From an uncultured Prochlorococcus sp. (GTDB lineage: Bacteria; Cyanobacteriota; Cyanobacteriia; PCC-6307; Cyanobiaceae): DNA of 34,315 nt. The notes below the pieces were generated by a model. That model was not told where the DNA came from. It ran no database searches and saw nothing but the letters and a program-made list of their open reading frames with translations. The DNA lies in assembly GCA_902573565.1 (NCBI GenBank), contig CACGKI010000015.1:1-34315 (forward strand). The letters are read 5' to 3'. The translations under genes and the position numbers were made by a program. The number at the start of each line of letters is the position of its first letter. Within the stretch, counting starts at the first letter, position 1. Positions 17,544-26,572 of this stretch are shown piece after piece.

Positions 17544-18821
17544 CTAGGTGGTTTTTATAAAATTTGATCCAAAATATGGAACAAGAGCATCTGGCAACTT
17601 AACGCTTCCATCTGTTTGTTGGCCATTTTCAAGTATCGCAGCCATCGTTCTTCCAATTGCCAAACCACTTCCATTTAAAGTGTGGATATATTGATTTTTT
17701 TTATTAGTTTTTGTTCTTATTGAAGATCTACGTGCTTGAAAGTCTAGGCAATTGCTGCAACTTGAAATCTCTCTGTAAGAATTACTACTTGGTAGCCATA
17801 CTTCAAGATCAAAAGTTCTACTTGAAGAGAAACCCAAGTCTCCTGTACAAATATCCACCAATCTGTATGGAAGGTTAAGTTTTTTTAAAATGCTTTCTGC
17901 ATCAGATGTAATACTTTTATGAGCCTCTAAGGATTTGCATGGATCACAAAACCAATATAATTCAACTTTATTAAACTGATGAAGTCTTATTAAACCTTTA
18001 GTATCTCTTCCGTAACTTCCTGCTTCTCTTCTGAAACAAGGACTATAAGCAACGTACTTGATAGGTAAAAGCTTGAAATCAATTATCTCATTTTTATGGA
18101 AAGCAGTTAATGGAACTTCAGCTGTTGGAGAAAGCCACAAATCATCGTTGGAACAATTAAAACTTTCCTTTGAAAATTTAGGTAATTGGCCTGACCCTTG
18201 AAGACTTTCTGAATTTACTAAAGCTGGAGGTATTAACTCCAAATATCCATTTTTTGTATGGATGTCAAGCATGAAGTTGATCAATGCCCGCTCTAATTTC
18301 GCTCCATTTCCGATTAGTGTAATAAAACGACTTTTTGATATTTTTGTTGATTTTGTTGAATCAAATAGATTAAGTCTTTCGCCTATTTCCCAGTGAGATT
18401 TTAAATTTCCTTTTTTCAAAGGATCTCCCCATGTTTTTATTACGACATTGTTGTTTTCATCTTCCCCTATAGGTGCATCTTTACTAGGGAAATTGGGTAG
18501 ACTTAGTATCTCTTTATATAAATTGTTATCTAATATTCTTTTTTCCTCCTCGAATTCAGAAATTCTTGTTCTATATTTGTTACCTTTATTCTTTAATTCA
18601 TTAATTTCTTGAGAATTATTGTTTAGGGATTTGCTAATTTCTTGACCAATTAATTTACTCAATTTTTTACTTTCAGATTGTAGATTTGATATTTCAATGT
18701 CAATTTCTTTTTTTTTAACGGTTAATTCGTGAATATGGGAAATATTAAAAACTTTTCCTCTTAGTGACAAATTTTCTTCAACAGAGCTTGGATTTTCTCT
18801 TATTAATTTTTGATCTAACAC
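17544..18821 (-). CDS. serS: Seryl-tRNA synthetase
   Basis: A 425-residue class II aminoacyl-tRNA synthetase. The N-terminal 110 residues form the long coiled-coil arm that grips the tRNA-Ser variable loop (rich in K, E, N and L). The catalytic part shows TAEVPL, motif 2 in [40 protein letters not shown] and motif 3 [16 protein letters not shown]. Full length for the family. It begins at GTG (18821) preceded by an AAAGAG stretch that can serve as ribosome-binding site. Downstream rseP is probably co-transcribed. Confidence 0.97.
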   Translation of the reverse strand: MLDQKLIRENPSSVEENLSLRGKVFNISHIHELTVKKKEIDIEISNLQSESKKLSKLIGQEISKSLNNNSQEINELKNKGNKYRTRISEFEEEKRILDNNLYKEILSLPNFPSKDAPIGEDENNNVVIKTWGDPLKKGNLKSHWEIGERLNLFDSTKSTKISKSRFITLIGNGAKLERALINFMLDIHTKNGYLELIPPALVNSESLQGSGQLPKFSKESFNCSNDDLWLSPTAEVPLTAFHKNEIIDFKLLPIKYVAYSPCFRREAGSYGRDTKGLIRLHQFNKVELYWFCDPCKSLEAHKSITSDAESILKKLNLPYRLVDICTGDLGFSSSRTFDLEVWLPSSNSYREISSCSNCLDFQARRSSIRTKTNKKNQYIHTLNGSGLAIGRTMAAILENGQQTDGSVKLPDALVPYFGSNFIKTT

Positions 18822-18941
18822 TCTTTTTTTTCCATTTTTAATAAGATAATTAGTTTAAATTCATTATTAGAGATTTTTGATAAAAAATTAACTTAATTAA
18901 AGATTCATAACTAAATTTAATATCTTTAAAATTAAATATGG

Positions 18942-20408
18942 TTATGAGGCGGAACGAGCTCTTCCCGAAGAAGACCATTCCTTTAGTAAATCAATTTGTT
19001 CTTTAGCTGTTCTTGATAAAGGGACTAATTCAGAAACAGCTTTTATTAAGTCTTTCTCCATTAATTCTCTGTTTTCAGAGAATGAAATATGCATGCCCTC
19101 TATTACTGCTTGTTCAAGTTCTGCTCCAGAGAATCCATCTGTTCTGTCTATTATTGTGGAGAGAGTAAAGTTGTAACTTGGTCTTCTTTTTTTTAAATGC
19201 AAATCAAGTATGCTTAATCTTTCTTCAGAATTTGGTAAATCAAGAAAAAATATTTCATCAAACCTTCCTTTCCTTAGTAATTCTGCTGGAAGCTTATCTA
19301 TAGCATTTGCCGTAGCAATTACAAATACGGCTGATTCTTTTTCCGACATCCAAGTTAGCAAGCTTGCCAAAACCCTTTGACTTGTTCCTCCATCACTTCT
19401 AGCATCACCACCAAATCCCTTATCAATTTCATCGATCCAAAGTATACAAGGTGACATTGCTTCAGCTCTAGATATTGTCTCTCTTGTCCTGGCCTCGCTC
19501 GATCCTACAAGACTAGAAAATAGTCTCCCAACATCAAGCCTAAGAAGTGGCATAGACCAACTTTTGGATATTGATTTTGCTGTAAGTGATTTTCCAGTGC
19601 CTTGTGCTCCAACAAGTAATACTCCTTTTGGTATGGGCAATCCATAGTCTCTTGCTTCTTTAGAAAAAGCTCTATATCTTTGATTAAGCCAAACTTTCAA
19701 GACATTTAGACCACCTATATCATCTTGACTAGATTTTGCTTCAAAGAATTCTAGTATTTCACTTCTCGCAATCACTTGTTTTTTCTCTTCAAGAATATCT
19801 TTAATATCTTCTTTACTAATTTTCCCTCTTTGAGCTAGGGCCTTCGCAGTAACTTGCTTTACTTTAATTTCAGTTAATCCACTATAAGCCATAGCAAGTT
19901 CGTTTAAATCTTCTTCATTAAGATTAGAATTAGTGTTAATGTCTATTCTTTTAATTAAATCTTTCAATTCTTTTTGATCAGGTAACGGCAAGTTAAGAAT
20001 CGTCATCAATTCATCAAGTTCTTCAGATGATGGTAATAAATGTGAACTAATAATCAAATTGTGATTTGTTTCCTTAAGAGCAGAGGATAGTTCTTTTATT
20101 GTTCTATTTATAGATGAATCTTCATAAAATTTATGAAAATCTTTTAATAATAATATTGTCGATAAGTTAGAGCTTTGCTCTTTGAGCCATTTAAGAACTC
20201 CTAATGGATTATTAGAAAATTTACCTTCTTCATTTATTACCCCTCTTATCCCCTTAACACAATCCCAGCTAACAAATCTTTTAGTATTTAACCTTTCGCA
20301 TAATTTATTCAATATTTTTTCTAATCTTTCTTCCTCTTTAGTTTTTATCCAAATTAATGATGTTCTTGACTTTAAAAGAAGTTCTAAATTTTTACTCCAA
20401 GAATTCAT
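18942..20408 (-). CDS. ycf46: Ycf46-like AAA+ ATPase
   Basis: A 488-residue protein matching the Ycf46 family kept in cyanobacteria and red-algal plastids. The N-terminal 220 residues resemble a degenerate AAA module without Walker motifs, followed by one active AAA+ domain: Walker A GAQGTGKS (267-274), Walker B LWIDEID (Asp326, Glu327), sensor-1 IATAN (365-369) and arginine-finger region LLRKGRFDE (378-386). The function is not established, although links to CO2 use and photosynthesis have been proposed. It lies 16 bp downstream of yidC on the same strand and 120 bp upstream of serS. Confidence 0.85.
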   Translation of the reverse strand: MNSWSKNLELLLKSRTSLIWIKTKEEERLEKILNKLCERLNTKRFVSWDCVKGIRGVINEEGKFSNNPLGVLKWLKEQSSNLSTILLLKDFHKFYEDSSINRTIKELSSALKETNHNLIISSHLLPSSEELDELMTILNLPLPDQKELKDLIKRIDINTNSNLNEEDLNELAMAYSGLTEIKVKQVTAKALAQRGKISKEDIKDILEEKKQVIARSEILEFFEAKSSQDDIGGLNVLKVWLNQRYRAFSKEARDYGLPIPKGVLLVGAQGTGKSLTAKSISKSWSMPLLRLDVGRLFSSLVGSSEARTRETISRAEAMSPCILWIDEIDKGFGGDARSDGGTSQRVLASLLTWMSEKESAVFVIATANAIDKLPAELLRKGRFDEIFFLDLPNSEERLSILDLHLKKRRPSYNFTLSTIIDRTDGFSGAELEQAVIEGMHISFSENRELMEKDLIKAVSELVPLSRTAKEQIDLLKEWSSSGRARSAS

Positions 20409-20424
20409 TATTTAGTATTATGAA

Positions 20425-21567
20425 TTATTTATTACTATTAGGTTCAAAAGGTAATCTTTTATCTGAAACTGTTGAAGCCGTAGTTGATATAGTTTGATTT
20501 TTGTTTAATAATTGTTGATCGAGGATTTTTTGTAAATTCTCAGGAAGAGCTTCTTTATTCAGAAGAAAAGTTTGAAAAGCTTGGAAAATGTTAGCTACAA
20601 CCATGTATAGCAAAACACCAGCTGGTAATGGAAAAAATAAAAACATGCCGGTGATCATGATTGGAGTAATTTTATTGGCAGTTGATTGCTGAGGATTTGC
20701 AGGCATTCCCTGACTGGATAAGACCTGGGAGAGAAGTAAAGTTAAACCGAAAGCTCCTACAAGAGCAGCTATATCCCAATTTATTGAACCATCTACATAA
20801 AAACCAACTTGACCGAGAGCTTTAATGAACAGAAAACCACTTTTAGCTGCTAAACCAGGAATTTTAGCCTCGATGGTTGCATCTCCCGGTTTGATTGCAG
20901 TTACTGTTCCATCTTGGTCAACTTTTAAATTTTCTGACCCTTTTGAAACTTTCCATGTTGGTAGGAATTTTGAACCGTTCTTATATTTAGATAAAACGTC
21001 TGAATAGCTGTTCCCATTAGTTGTTTGCAAATTTATTTTAATAGATTCTTCTGTCCCTAATTTTGTTCCATTAGGAATTGACGCTATGACAGGGAAATGG
21101 GATTTTTCTGTAATGAATATTGAATGCCTTGGAGACTTATAAGGCTTAGGATCAACTGCGGCTATTTGATCTTGGGGAAGAACCTTAAGATTTATGTTGT
21201 ATGGAACATCCGCAAATGGTGACCCCCTCAATGTTGCAAATAATGCAAATAGTACAGGCATTTGTACTATCAAAGGCAAACATCCTGCAAGAGGACTACC
21301 AAACTCATTCATTAATTTCCCTAATTCTTCTTGCTGTTTCTTTGGATCTCCTGAAAATTTAGATTTTATTTCAGCTTGCCTTTTTTGCATTACTGGTTGG
21401 GCTATCTTCATTCTTCTTGCACTTCTTATAGACCCTGCGCTTAAAGGGAAAAGTGCTATCCGAATAACAACTGTTAAAGCGACAATTGCTAAACCATAAC
21501 TAGGAACTAAACCGTAGAAAAAATCTAGAATAGGGATAAGTAGTTTTTCAGAAATGAACCCTATCAC
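20425..21567 (-). CDS. yidC: YidC/Oxa1/Alb3 membrane protein insertase with lumenal Ig-like insert
   Basis: A 380-residue insertase for thylakoid and plasma-membrane proteins. The core is recognisable: first helix with [11 protein letters not shown] (Arg36, the hydrophilic-groove Arg), cytoplasmic hairpin [18 protein letters not shown], second helix [20 protein letters not shown], then later helices around 265-335 ([20 protein letters not shown] is within these). Between helices two and three, roughly residues 125-250, lies about 120 residues not found in short Oxa1-type YidC; its end [20 protein letters not shown] looks like a bacterial Ig-like group 2 strand pair. Start is GTG (21567). Upstream neighbours are the PH-domain protein, rnpA and rpmH, the classical cluster. 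Confidence 0.95.
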   Translation of the reverse strand: MIGFISEKLLIPILDFFYGLVPSYGLAIVALTVVIRIALFPLSAGSIRSARRMKIAQPVMQKRQAEIKSKFSGDPKKQQEELGKLMNEFGSPLAGCLPLIVQMPVLFALFATLRGSPFADVPYNINLKVLPQDQIAAVDPKPYKSPRHSIFITEKSHFPVIASIPNGTKLGTEESIKINLQTTNGNSYSDVLSKYKNGSKFLPTWKVSKGSENLKVDQDGTVTAIKPGDATIEAKIPGLAAKSGFLFIKALGQVGFYVDGSINWDIAALVGAFGLTLLLSQVLSSQGMPANPQQSTANKITPIMITGMFLFFPLPAGVLLYMVVANIFQAFQTFLLNKEALPENLQKILDQQLLNKNQTISTTASTVSDKRLPFEPNSNK

Positions 21568-21639
21568 GATATTAAAGTTGATGAAATTTTAGTAGACATT
21601 TTATTTTACAGGAAAAGAAGTTATTTGTAATTACTTAAT

Positions 21640-22053
21640 TTAGGATTTAGTAGCAAATCCCTCTACCTCCTTGAGATTTATTGTCTGAGATCTTTTAATT
21701 ATATTTTCTTCGATAAATTTCTGTTTATCTCTAAATAAAGGAAGTGATTTCATTTCAACCTTAGATCCATCATTAAGGATGAGAACCATATCTCCATATG
21801 AACCAAATCCCCTTGGGACGGATCTGATTTCATCAATATTGCTTAATGCAACTTGTGTTTTATTTTTGCCAAACCAACCACCATCTATAGTAATTCTTTT
21901 GTTTGAAATATTATATCTCAACCACAAAGCCCGCACTATCGCAGCAAATGTAAATGGCAAACCAAGAATAGTTAATCCTGCAAATAGATTTACTATTAAA
22001 TCGCTTTTTGCAGGACCACCTTCATAAAAGACTTCTTCATTGATGTTAATCAT
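21640..22053 (-). CDS. PH-domain membrane protein (YdbS/bPH2-like)
   Basis: A 137-residue protein with the bacterial PH-like pattern: EEVFYEGGPAKSD, two adjacent hydrophobic segments at about 20-46, LRYNISNKRITIDGGWFGKN, LSNIDEIRSVPRGFGSYGDM and ILNDGSKVEMKSLP. It replaces the hypothetical proteins that often sit between rnpA and yidC in other bacteria. Function unknown; likely membrane-associated. Its ATG overlaps the rnpA stop by 4 bp (22050-22053), so translation is probably coupled to rnpA. Confidence 0.8.
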   Translation of the reverse strand: MININEEVFYEGGPAKSDLIVNLFAGLTILGLPFTFAAIVRALWLRYNISNKRITIDGGWFGKNKTQVALSNIDEIRSVPRGFGSYGDMVLILNDGSKVEMKSLPLFRDKQKFIEENIIKRSQTINLKEVEGFATKS

Positions 22054-22436
22054 TTGATTAGACCAGATTTATTCATTAAGTTTTGAAATTCCTTTAATAA
22101 TTGATTTTTATCATTGAGTGAAATTCCAATTTTTAGGTTAACAAGTAACCAATAAGGTTTGTGGTTATTCTTTATTTTCAAATTGCTTGATAACCATTCT
22201 TGAAAAATCCGCCTTATCTTATTCCTTTCTACAGCTTTTTTGGCCACTTTTTTACTAATAGCAATCGAAACTCTAAAATTGTCTGAAGTCTCTTGTAGTT
22301 TATGTGACGAAAGTATTTCAGGATTTGATCTTGCTACTTTAAAAGTCATTAATTTTCCATAATATTTTATGGAATTTTTATGGATATAATCAAAAGTTCT
22401 ATGACCCTTTAAACGCATATGTTTAGGTAAGGCCAT
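22050..22436 (-). CDS. rnpA: Ribonuclease P protein component
   Basis: A 128-residue basic protein that assists the RNase P RNA in cutting tRNA 5' leaders. Seen: MALPKHMRLKGHRTFDYIHK at the N terminus and the RNR signature as AVERNKIRRIFQEW. Between them, residues 58-75 carry RVSIAISKKVAKKAVERN, the RNA-binding strand and helix. It starts 7 bp after the rpmH stop and overlaps the PH-domain gene start by 4 bp. Confidence 0.95.
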   Translation of the reverse strand: MALPKHMRLKGHRTFDYIHKNSIKYYGKLMTFKVARSNPEILSSHKLQETSDNFRVSIAISKKVAKKAVERNKIRRIFQEWLSSNLKIKNNHKPYWLLVNLKIGISLNDKNQLLKEFQNLMNKSGLIK

Positions 22437-22443
22437 TTTAATG

Positions 22444-22581
22444 TTAGACAGCTATTCTCTCTCTACCTTTTTGTCTTCTACATTTTATTACTCTTCGCCC
22501 GGTATGAGAACGCATTCTTACTCTAAATCCAGATACACGTTTTCTTTTTCTTGAAGTCCCGCCAAAAGTTCTTTTTGTCAT
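22444..22581 (-). CDS. rpmH: 50S ribosomal protein L34
   Basis: A 45-residue, strongly basic protein read on the minus strand from ATG 22581 to TAA 22444. It begins [20 protein letters not shown] and continues [20 protein letters not shown], the diagnostic L34 sequence. It is only 7 bp upstream of rnpA, the near-universal rpmH-rnpA arrangement. The spacer to the DUF2808 gene upstream is just 30 bp, so its promoter may lie in that gene's 3' end or transcription reads through. Confidence 0.97.
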   Translation of the reverse strand: MTKRTFGGTSRKRKRVSGFRVRMRSHTGRRVIKCRRQKGRERIAV

Positions 22582-22611
22582 TTTTTTATTAATCCATTAT
22601 TAATTTATCAT

Positions 22612-23199
22612 TTAATCGATCAAAATAGTCCAGCTTCCTAAATAACTTGATGATGGTTTCCCAGAAGGCTGGCCAAATGAATGAAATTGATATAGGCCAC
22701 TTTTCTTTGGATTCATTGCCTTCAAAACAATTGCATAACTATCTTTATTTGCTGGTATCGGGCTAAAAGGATAAATATTGATTGTTTTTCTTGAAGATTC
22801 TTCATTATTAATTGCTATATCTACTGGTATATCTTCCAAACATTTTGTACGGCTGTTATAACCACCTACATTTACCTTGCAAAGACTAATATTCTTCTTT
22901 TTTATTTTCGTTTTAAAGGTATGAGGTATTACAAAATCAATTTTTAAGAGACCAGTATTTCTATCTCTAGGTCTCAAGAAAAAAAAGATCTTGTTTCGAA
23001 ATTGTTTTTTACTTTCTTTTTGAAACCAACTTAATCTTTTAAAACCACTATTCTGATCCCATTGAAACTCTAATCCGGCTTTGGCATCCTCAACAAAATT
23101 GATTATTGGGAGTGAAAATAAAATAGGTGATATGAATAAAAATCTTAAGACTTTTATTTTTAAATCTACTTTCTTCTGTATTTTGAACATTGATTTCAT
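22612..23199 (-). CDS. Exported DUF2808 protein
   Basis: A 195-residue protein with a signal peptide: basic start MKSMFKIQKKVDLKIK, hydrophobic FLFISPILFSLPIINF, and likely cleavage after DAKA (about residue 42). The mature part has LEFQWDQNSGFKRLSWFQ, FFLRPRDRNTGLLKIDFVIP, a central Cys-containing segment and LYQFHSFGQPSGKPSSSYLG, in line with the cyanobacterial DUF2808 family. Function unknown; expected in the periplasm or thylakoid lumen. It is on the same strand as, and 30 bp upstream of, rpmH. Confidence 0.75.
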   Translation of the reverse strand: MKSMFKIQKKVDLKIKVLRFLFISPILFSLPIINFVEDAKAGLEFQWDQNSGFKRLSWFQKESKKQFRNKIFFFLRPRDRNTGLLKIDFVIPHTFKTKIKKKNISLCKVNVGGYNSRTKCLEDIPVDIAINNEESSRKTINIYPFSPIPANKDSYAIVLKAMNPKKSGLYQFHSFGQPSGKPSSSYLGSWTILID

Positions 23200-23259
23200 A
23201 AATTTTTGATTGTATAAGTTAGGTCTATTAGATAAATATGATTTAACATTTTACCAAGA

Positions 23260-23643
23260 TTAACATCTATCTGTCCTTAATTTTGAAGCTCCTCTCAAAT
23301 ATGGATGTTTTACAGGATAATCTCGAGGCAATAACGCTTGTGCCATAATTCTTATACAAAAATCCATATCATTAGGCACATACATTTGTTGACAATCTAA
23401 AAATGCAACTGAATCAAGTCCATTACATTTTCTAGCAATTGAGGCAGGGAAGCAGGCATCCAAATCATTTGTTGAGGTGAATGTAATAGATAATAAATTC
23501 TTTTTAACGAGATTATTCCGTGAAATTAATTCATTTATTAGTTCCTCAACTGCATTTTCTATTTCCTCAGTAGTATTTCCAGATGCTGTTGTAGCTCCTC
23601 GAATAAATGTAATTTTATAGTCATCTTTAATTTGTTGATTCAT
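23260..23643 (-). CDS. aroH: Chorismate mutase, AroH type
   Basis: A 127-residue monofunctional mutase converting chorismate to prephenate for Phe and Tyr synthesis. Seen: FIRGATT (Arg15, matching Arg7 of B. subtilis AroH), FTSTNDLDACFPASIAR (Arg71 matching Arg63), MDFCIRIMAQ (Arg98 matching Arg90) and HPYLRGASKLRTD at the C terminus. The position of the B. subtilis active-site Glu78 is Gln86 here, in LDCQQMYV; I believe this is common in cyanobacterial homologues but cannot verify it. It lies 6 bp downstream of the sppA stop, same strand. Confidence 0.9.
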   Translation of the reverse strand: MNQQIKDDYKITFIRGATTASGNTTEEIENAVEELINELISRNNLVKKNLLSITFTSTNDLDACFPASIARKCNGLDSVAFLDCQQMYVPNDMDFCIRIMAQALLPRDYPVKHPYLRGASKLRTDRC

Positions 23644-23649
23644 ATTAAT

Positions 23650-24459
23650 TTAGGGCTTATATAACCAAAGTACTTTATTTGATGAATCAATTTCAAAAAA
23701 GATATTATTGATAACTTTTTCAATTATCTTACTTCCAGGAATTAGACCAAGTATTTTCTTTTTTTTCTTGCCGAATGTTAAGGGCTGGATTTTAGGGTCA
23801 ATATTAACCATTTTTGCAGCAAGTTCTCTTGCAACAAATTCATCTCCAACTTCATCAACAAGTCCTAAAACTTTCGCTTGTGTTCCAGTGAAAATTCTCC
23901 CGTCGGCAAATTTTTTTACTTCTTCAACTGGTAAATTTCTTCCTTCAGCAACTGCTTCAGTAAACTGTTTGTAACTTTCATCTATAAGGCCTTGAAGTAA
24001 TCCTCTACCTTCATCACTTAAAGGTTTGTCTGGTGAAAGTATATCTTTAAATACACCGCTTTTAACAGTTTCAAATTTAATCCCGATTTTATCTAATAAT
24101 TCAGATAAATTATTTCCTCTTATAATCACACCAATAGAACCTGTAATTGTGCCTGGGTTAGCAACTATTTTGTCAGATGCAACACCAATATAAACACCTC
24201 CAGATGCTGATATGTTCCCAAAACTAGCAATGACTTTACATCCTTTATCTTTTAGTCTTTTAATAGCAGAGTATATCTCTTGGCTATCACCAACGGTTCC
24301 CCCTGGCGAATCAATTCTCACGATTAAAGCTGGAAATTCTCTATCCTCAATTTGTTTAAGAGCTTTAAGGACAGAAATTCTTGTTGAACTCGTAATAGGC
24401 TCATCAATTACAATACGAGCCATTCTTTTTTTTGACTTTCGTCTAAAAGGCCAAATCAT
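23650..24459 (-). CDS. sppA: Signal peptide peptidase SppA, single-domain
   Basis: A 269-residue serine protease of the ClpP/crotonase fold that cleaves remnant signal peptides or other membrane-bound fragments. Seen: VRIDSPGGTVGDSQ (47-60), the nucleophile in NISASGGVYIG (Ser86), NPGTITGSIGVI (101-112) and the general base in KSGVFKDILSP (Lys138). I choose the ATG at 24459, giving MIWPFRRKSKKRMARIVIDE, because the frame upstream to 24567 encodes a non-conserved leader and overlaps the divergent EamA gene. With this start the N-terminal membrane anchor is weak or absent, so membrane attachment is uncertain. Confidence 0.9.
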   Translation of the reverse strand: MIWPFRRKSKKRMARIVIDEPITSSTRISVLKALKQIEDREFPALIVRIDSPGGTVGDSQEIYSAIKRLKDKGCKVIASFGNISASGGVYIGVASDKIVANPGTITGSIGVIIRGNNLSELLDKIGIKFETVKSGVFKDILSPDKPLSDEGRGLLQGLIDESYKQFTEAVAEGRNLPVEEVKKFADGRIFTGTQAKVLGLVDEVGDEFVARELAAKMVNIDPKIQPLTFGKKKKKILGLIPGSKIIEKVINNIFFEIDSSNKVLWLYKP

Positions 24460-24511
24460 TCTTTTAAGGTAAATACATAAAACTACTTTAAAAAGATTAT
24501 CAGCAGACCTA

Positions 24512-25453
24512 ATGAATTCAATCCTAAATTGGTTTTTAATGATACTCCCTTTTGCACTATGGGGCACTTCAATGGCGGCTATGACTCCCTTAGTATCTAG
24601 TGCTGGACCAGAATTTGTGGCATCTTTAAGGTTACTTCCTGCAGGAATTCTTGTTCTTATAACAACATATTTGTTAAAAAGAGATTTGCAAATTTATAAG
24701 TGCGATTGGAAGTGGTTTTTTGTTTTTACAATCGTAGATGCTACTTTTTTCCAGTTGTTTTTAACTTATGGTATTGAAAAAACTGGAGCAGGTCTTGGAT
24801 CTGTATTGATTGATTCTCAGCCCCTTTTGGTGGCTATTTTAGCAAGAGGAATTTTTGGGAATTTAATTAATCCAATAGGATGGTTAGGGCTGCTTTTTGG
24901 CCTAGGAGGAATAGTATTCTTAGGCGTTCCTCAAGAATTTCTAGAAAAATGGTGGTTAATGTCTGATGCCTCTATAGGTGATGTATCTTTTAACTTTGGA
25001 GAACTTTGGATGCTTGCGGCTTCGCTGGCTATGGCACTTGGAACAATTCTAATTAGATTCACATGTACCAAAAGTGATCCGGTTGCAGTTACTGGTTGGC
25101 ACATGGTTTTTGGTAGTATTCCTTTAATTATCAAGCATTGCTTACAGTCTAATTTTCAGACAATTCCAGACTGGTCAATATTTGATTGGGGACTTATGTC
25201 ATTTGCAAGTATTTTTGGAGGGGCAATAGCTTATGGATTATTCTTCTACTTTGCTAACAACAAAGAAATCACTGGATTTAGTACTCTTGCATTTTTAACT
25301 CCTGTCTTTGCGCTTCTAAGTGGAGGTGTTTGGTTAAATGAAAGACTTAGTATTATTCAATGGATAGGAGTAGTTTTTGTTCTTATCTCGGTATTTTTTG
25401 TTAGTCAGAGAAGGTCTTTATGGGAAAATAAATTTAGTGAGCCTACTATTTAA
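24512..25453 (+). CDS. EamA/DMT-family transporter
   Basis: A 313-residue protein with about ten membrane helices arranged as two EamA repeats: first WGTSMAAMTPLVSSAGPEFV with helices to about residue 145, second beginning GELWMLAASLAMALGTILIR and ending TGFSTLAFLTPVFALLSGG, then LNERLSIIQWIGVVFVLISV. This is the drug/metabolite exporter fold; the substrate cannot be inferred. It diverges from sppA across 52 bp and is followed 28 bp later by the glycosyltransferase gene on the same strand. Confidence 0.88.
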   Translation: MNSILNWFLMILPFALWGTSMAAMTPLVSSAGPEFVASLRLLPAGILVLITTYLLKRDLQIYKCDWKWFFVFTIVDATFFQLFLTYGIEKTGAGLGSVLIDSQPLLVAILARGIFGNLINPIGWLGLLFGLGGIVFLGVPQEFLEKWWLMSDASIGDVSFNFGELWMLAASLAMALGTILIRFTCTKSDPVAVTGWHMVFGSIPLIIKHCLQSNFQTIPDWSIFDWGLMSFASIFGGAIAYGLFFYFANNKEITGFSTLAFLTPVFALLSGGVWLNERLSIIQWIGVVFVLISVFFVSQRRSLWENKFSEPTI

Positions 25454-25481
25454 TTAGTTTCTTGGTGTAAAAAGTTTAATA

Positions 25482-26558
25482 ATGCGAATAGTTTTAATTA
25501 GTACTCCAATAGGTTTCTTAGGAAGCGGAAAAGGTGGAGGGGTTGAATTAACTTTAAATTCTTTAGTTTCTGGTTTGCTTTATTTAGGTCACTCGGTAGA
25601 AGTAATAGCTCCTATAAACTCTAAATTATCTAAAGGAAATGAAAAAGCAAAACTACATTTTGTAGAAGGTGAAGATCAAATTAGTTGGCAGCATCAAAAT
25701 TATAATTCTCCTGTGAGTATCCCGGATAATTCGCTTCTAGCCGCGATGCTTGAAAAGGGATTAGATATCGCTAAAGGAGCAGACATATTATTGAATATGT
25801 CTTATGATTGGTTGCCTATTTGGATGACTTTAAATGTAGAAATACCCATTGCACATATTATTAGTATGAGTTCGGAAAGTGCAGTAATTAGTAATTTAAT
25901 TGCCAAGGTATACGCTAAACATCCATCTCATTTTGCTTTTCATTCAAAAATACAAGCTGATGATTATCCATTTATAAAAAAACCAATAGTTATTGGTAAT
26001 GGTTTTAAATTAGATAACTATACTTTTCAAGATTCGATGAAGGGACCCTTGGCCTGGGTTGGGAGAGTGGCACCGGAGAAAGGTTTAGAGGATGCTGTAT
26101 TTGTTGCAAATGAACTTGGCGAAAAACTAAAAGTTTGGGGAGTTATAGAAGATGAGACCTATGCCCAAAAGATAGAACAATCTTTCCCTCCAGGAACTGT
26201 AGATTGGTTGGGTTTCTTATCAACTAATGAACTACAAAAAGAACTTGGTAAATGTAGGGTTTTACTAAATACTCCGAAATGGAATGAGGCATATGGGAAT
26301 GTAGTTGTAGAAGCTCTAGCCTGCGGGGTCCCAGTGGTAGCTTACAAAAGGGGCGGTCCTAGTGAAATTATTCAGCATGGACAAACAGGATATCTTGCTG
26401 ATCCCGATGATAAAAAAAATATGCTTTCCTTTGTAGAGATTATTGAAAAAATAAAGCGTGAGAAATGTAGAGAATGGGTAGAAAAAAATGCTTCCTCAGA
26501 TATATTTGCCAATAAGGTTGTAAACTGGCTTAATAAGGTAATGCATGAATATAAATAA
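25482..26558 (+). CDS. GT4-family glycosyltransferase
   Basis: A 358-residue GT-B enzyme. The N terminus MRIVLISTPIGFLGSGKGGG with VELTLNSLVSGLLYLGHSVE is the acceptor-side GT4 start. The C-terminal half has GPLAWVGRVAPEKGLEDAV and EAYGNVVVEALACGVPVVAY followed by RGGPSEIIQ, the E-x7-E donor site. Donor and acceptor are unknown. It sits directly before an ArnT-like GT39 gene (14 bp), so the two probably modify the same lipid-linked or protein-linked product. Confidence 0.88.
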   Translation: MRIVLISTPIGFLGSGKGGGVELTLNSLVSGLLYLGHSVEVIAPINSKLSKGNEKAKLHFVEGEDQISWQHQNYNSPVSIPDNSLLAAMLEKGLDIAKGADILLNMSYDWLPIWMTLNVEIPIAHIISMSSESAVISNLIAKVYAKHPSHFAFHSKIQADDYPFIKKPIVIGNGFKLDNYTFQDSMKGPLAWVGRVAPEKGLEDAVFVANELGEKLKVWGVIEDETYAQKIEQSFPPGTVDWLGFLSTNELQKELGKCRVLLNTPKWNEAYGNVVVEALACGVPVVAYKRGGPSEIIQHGQTGYLADPDDKKNMLSFVEIIEKIKREKCREWVEKNASSDIFANKVVNWLNKVMHEYK

Positions 26559-26572
26559 ATTAACCTTATTAG

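Noticed and set aside
24460..24567. Upstream in-frame ATG giving sppA 36 extra N-terminal residues
   Set aside because: The extension would overlap the divergent EamA gene start (24512), is not like SppA N termini, and the ATG at 24459 gives the sequence expected for picocyanobacterial SppA.
24635..24646. CTTCCTGCAGGA in the EamA gene matches the tRNA-Arg 3' end and could be an attachment-site remnant
   Set aside because: Only 12 bp match and the sequence then diverges. It encodes a normal conserved membrane segment (LLPAGI) in frame, and it lies on the conserved side of the tRNA. Chance in coding sequence is the simpler explanation.
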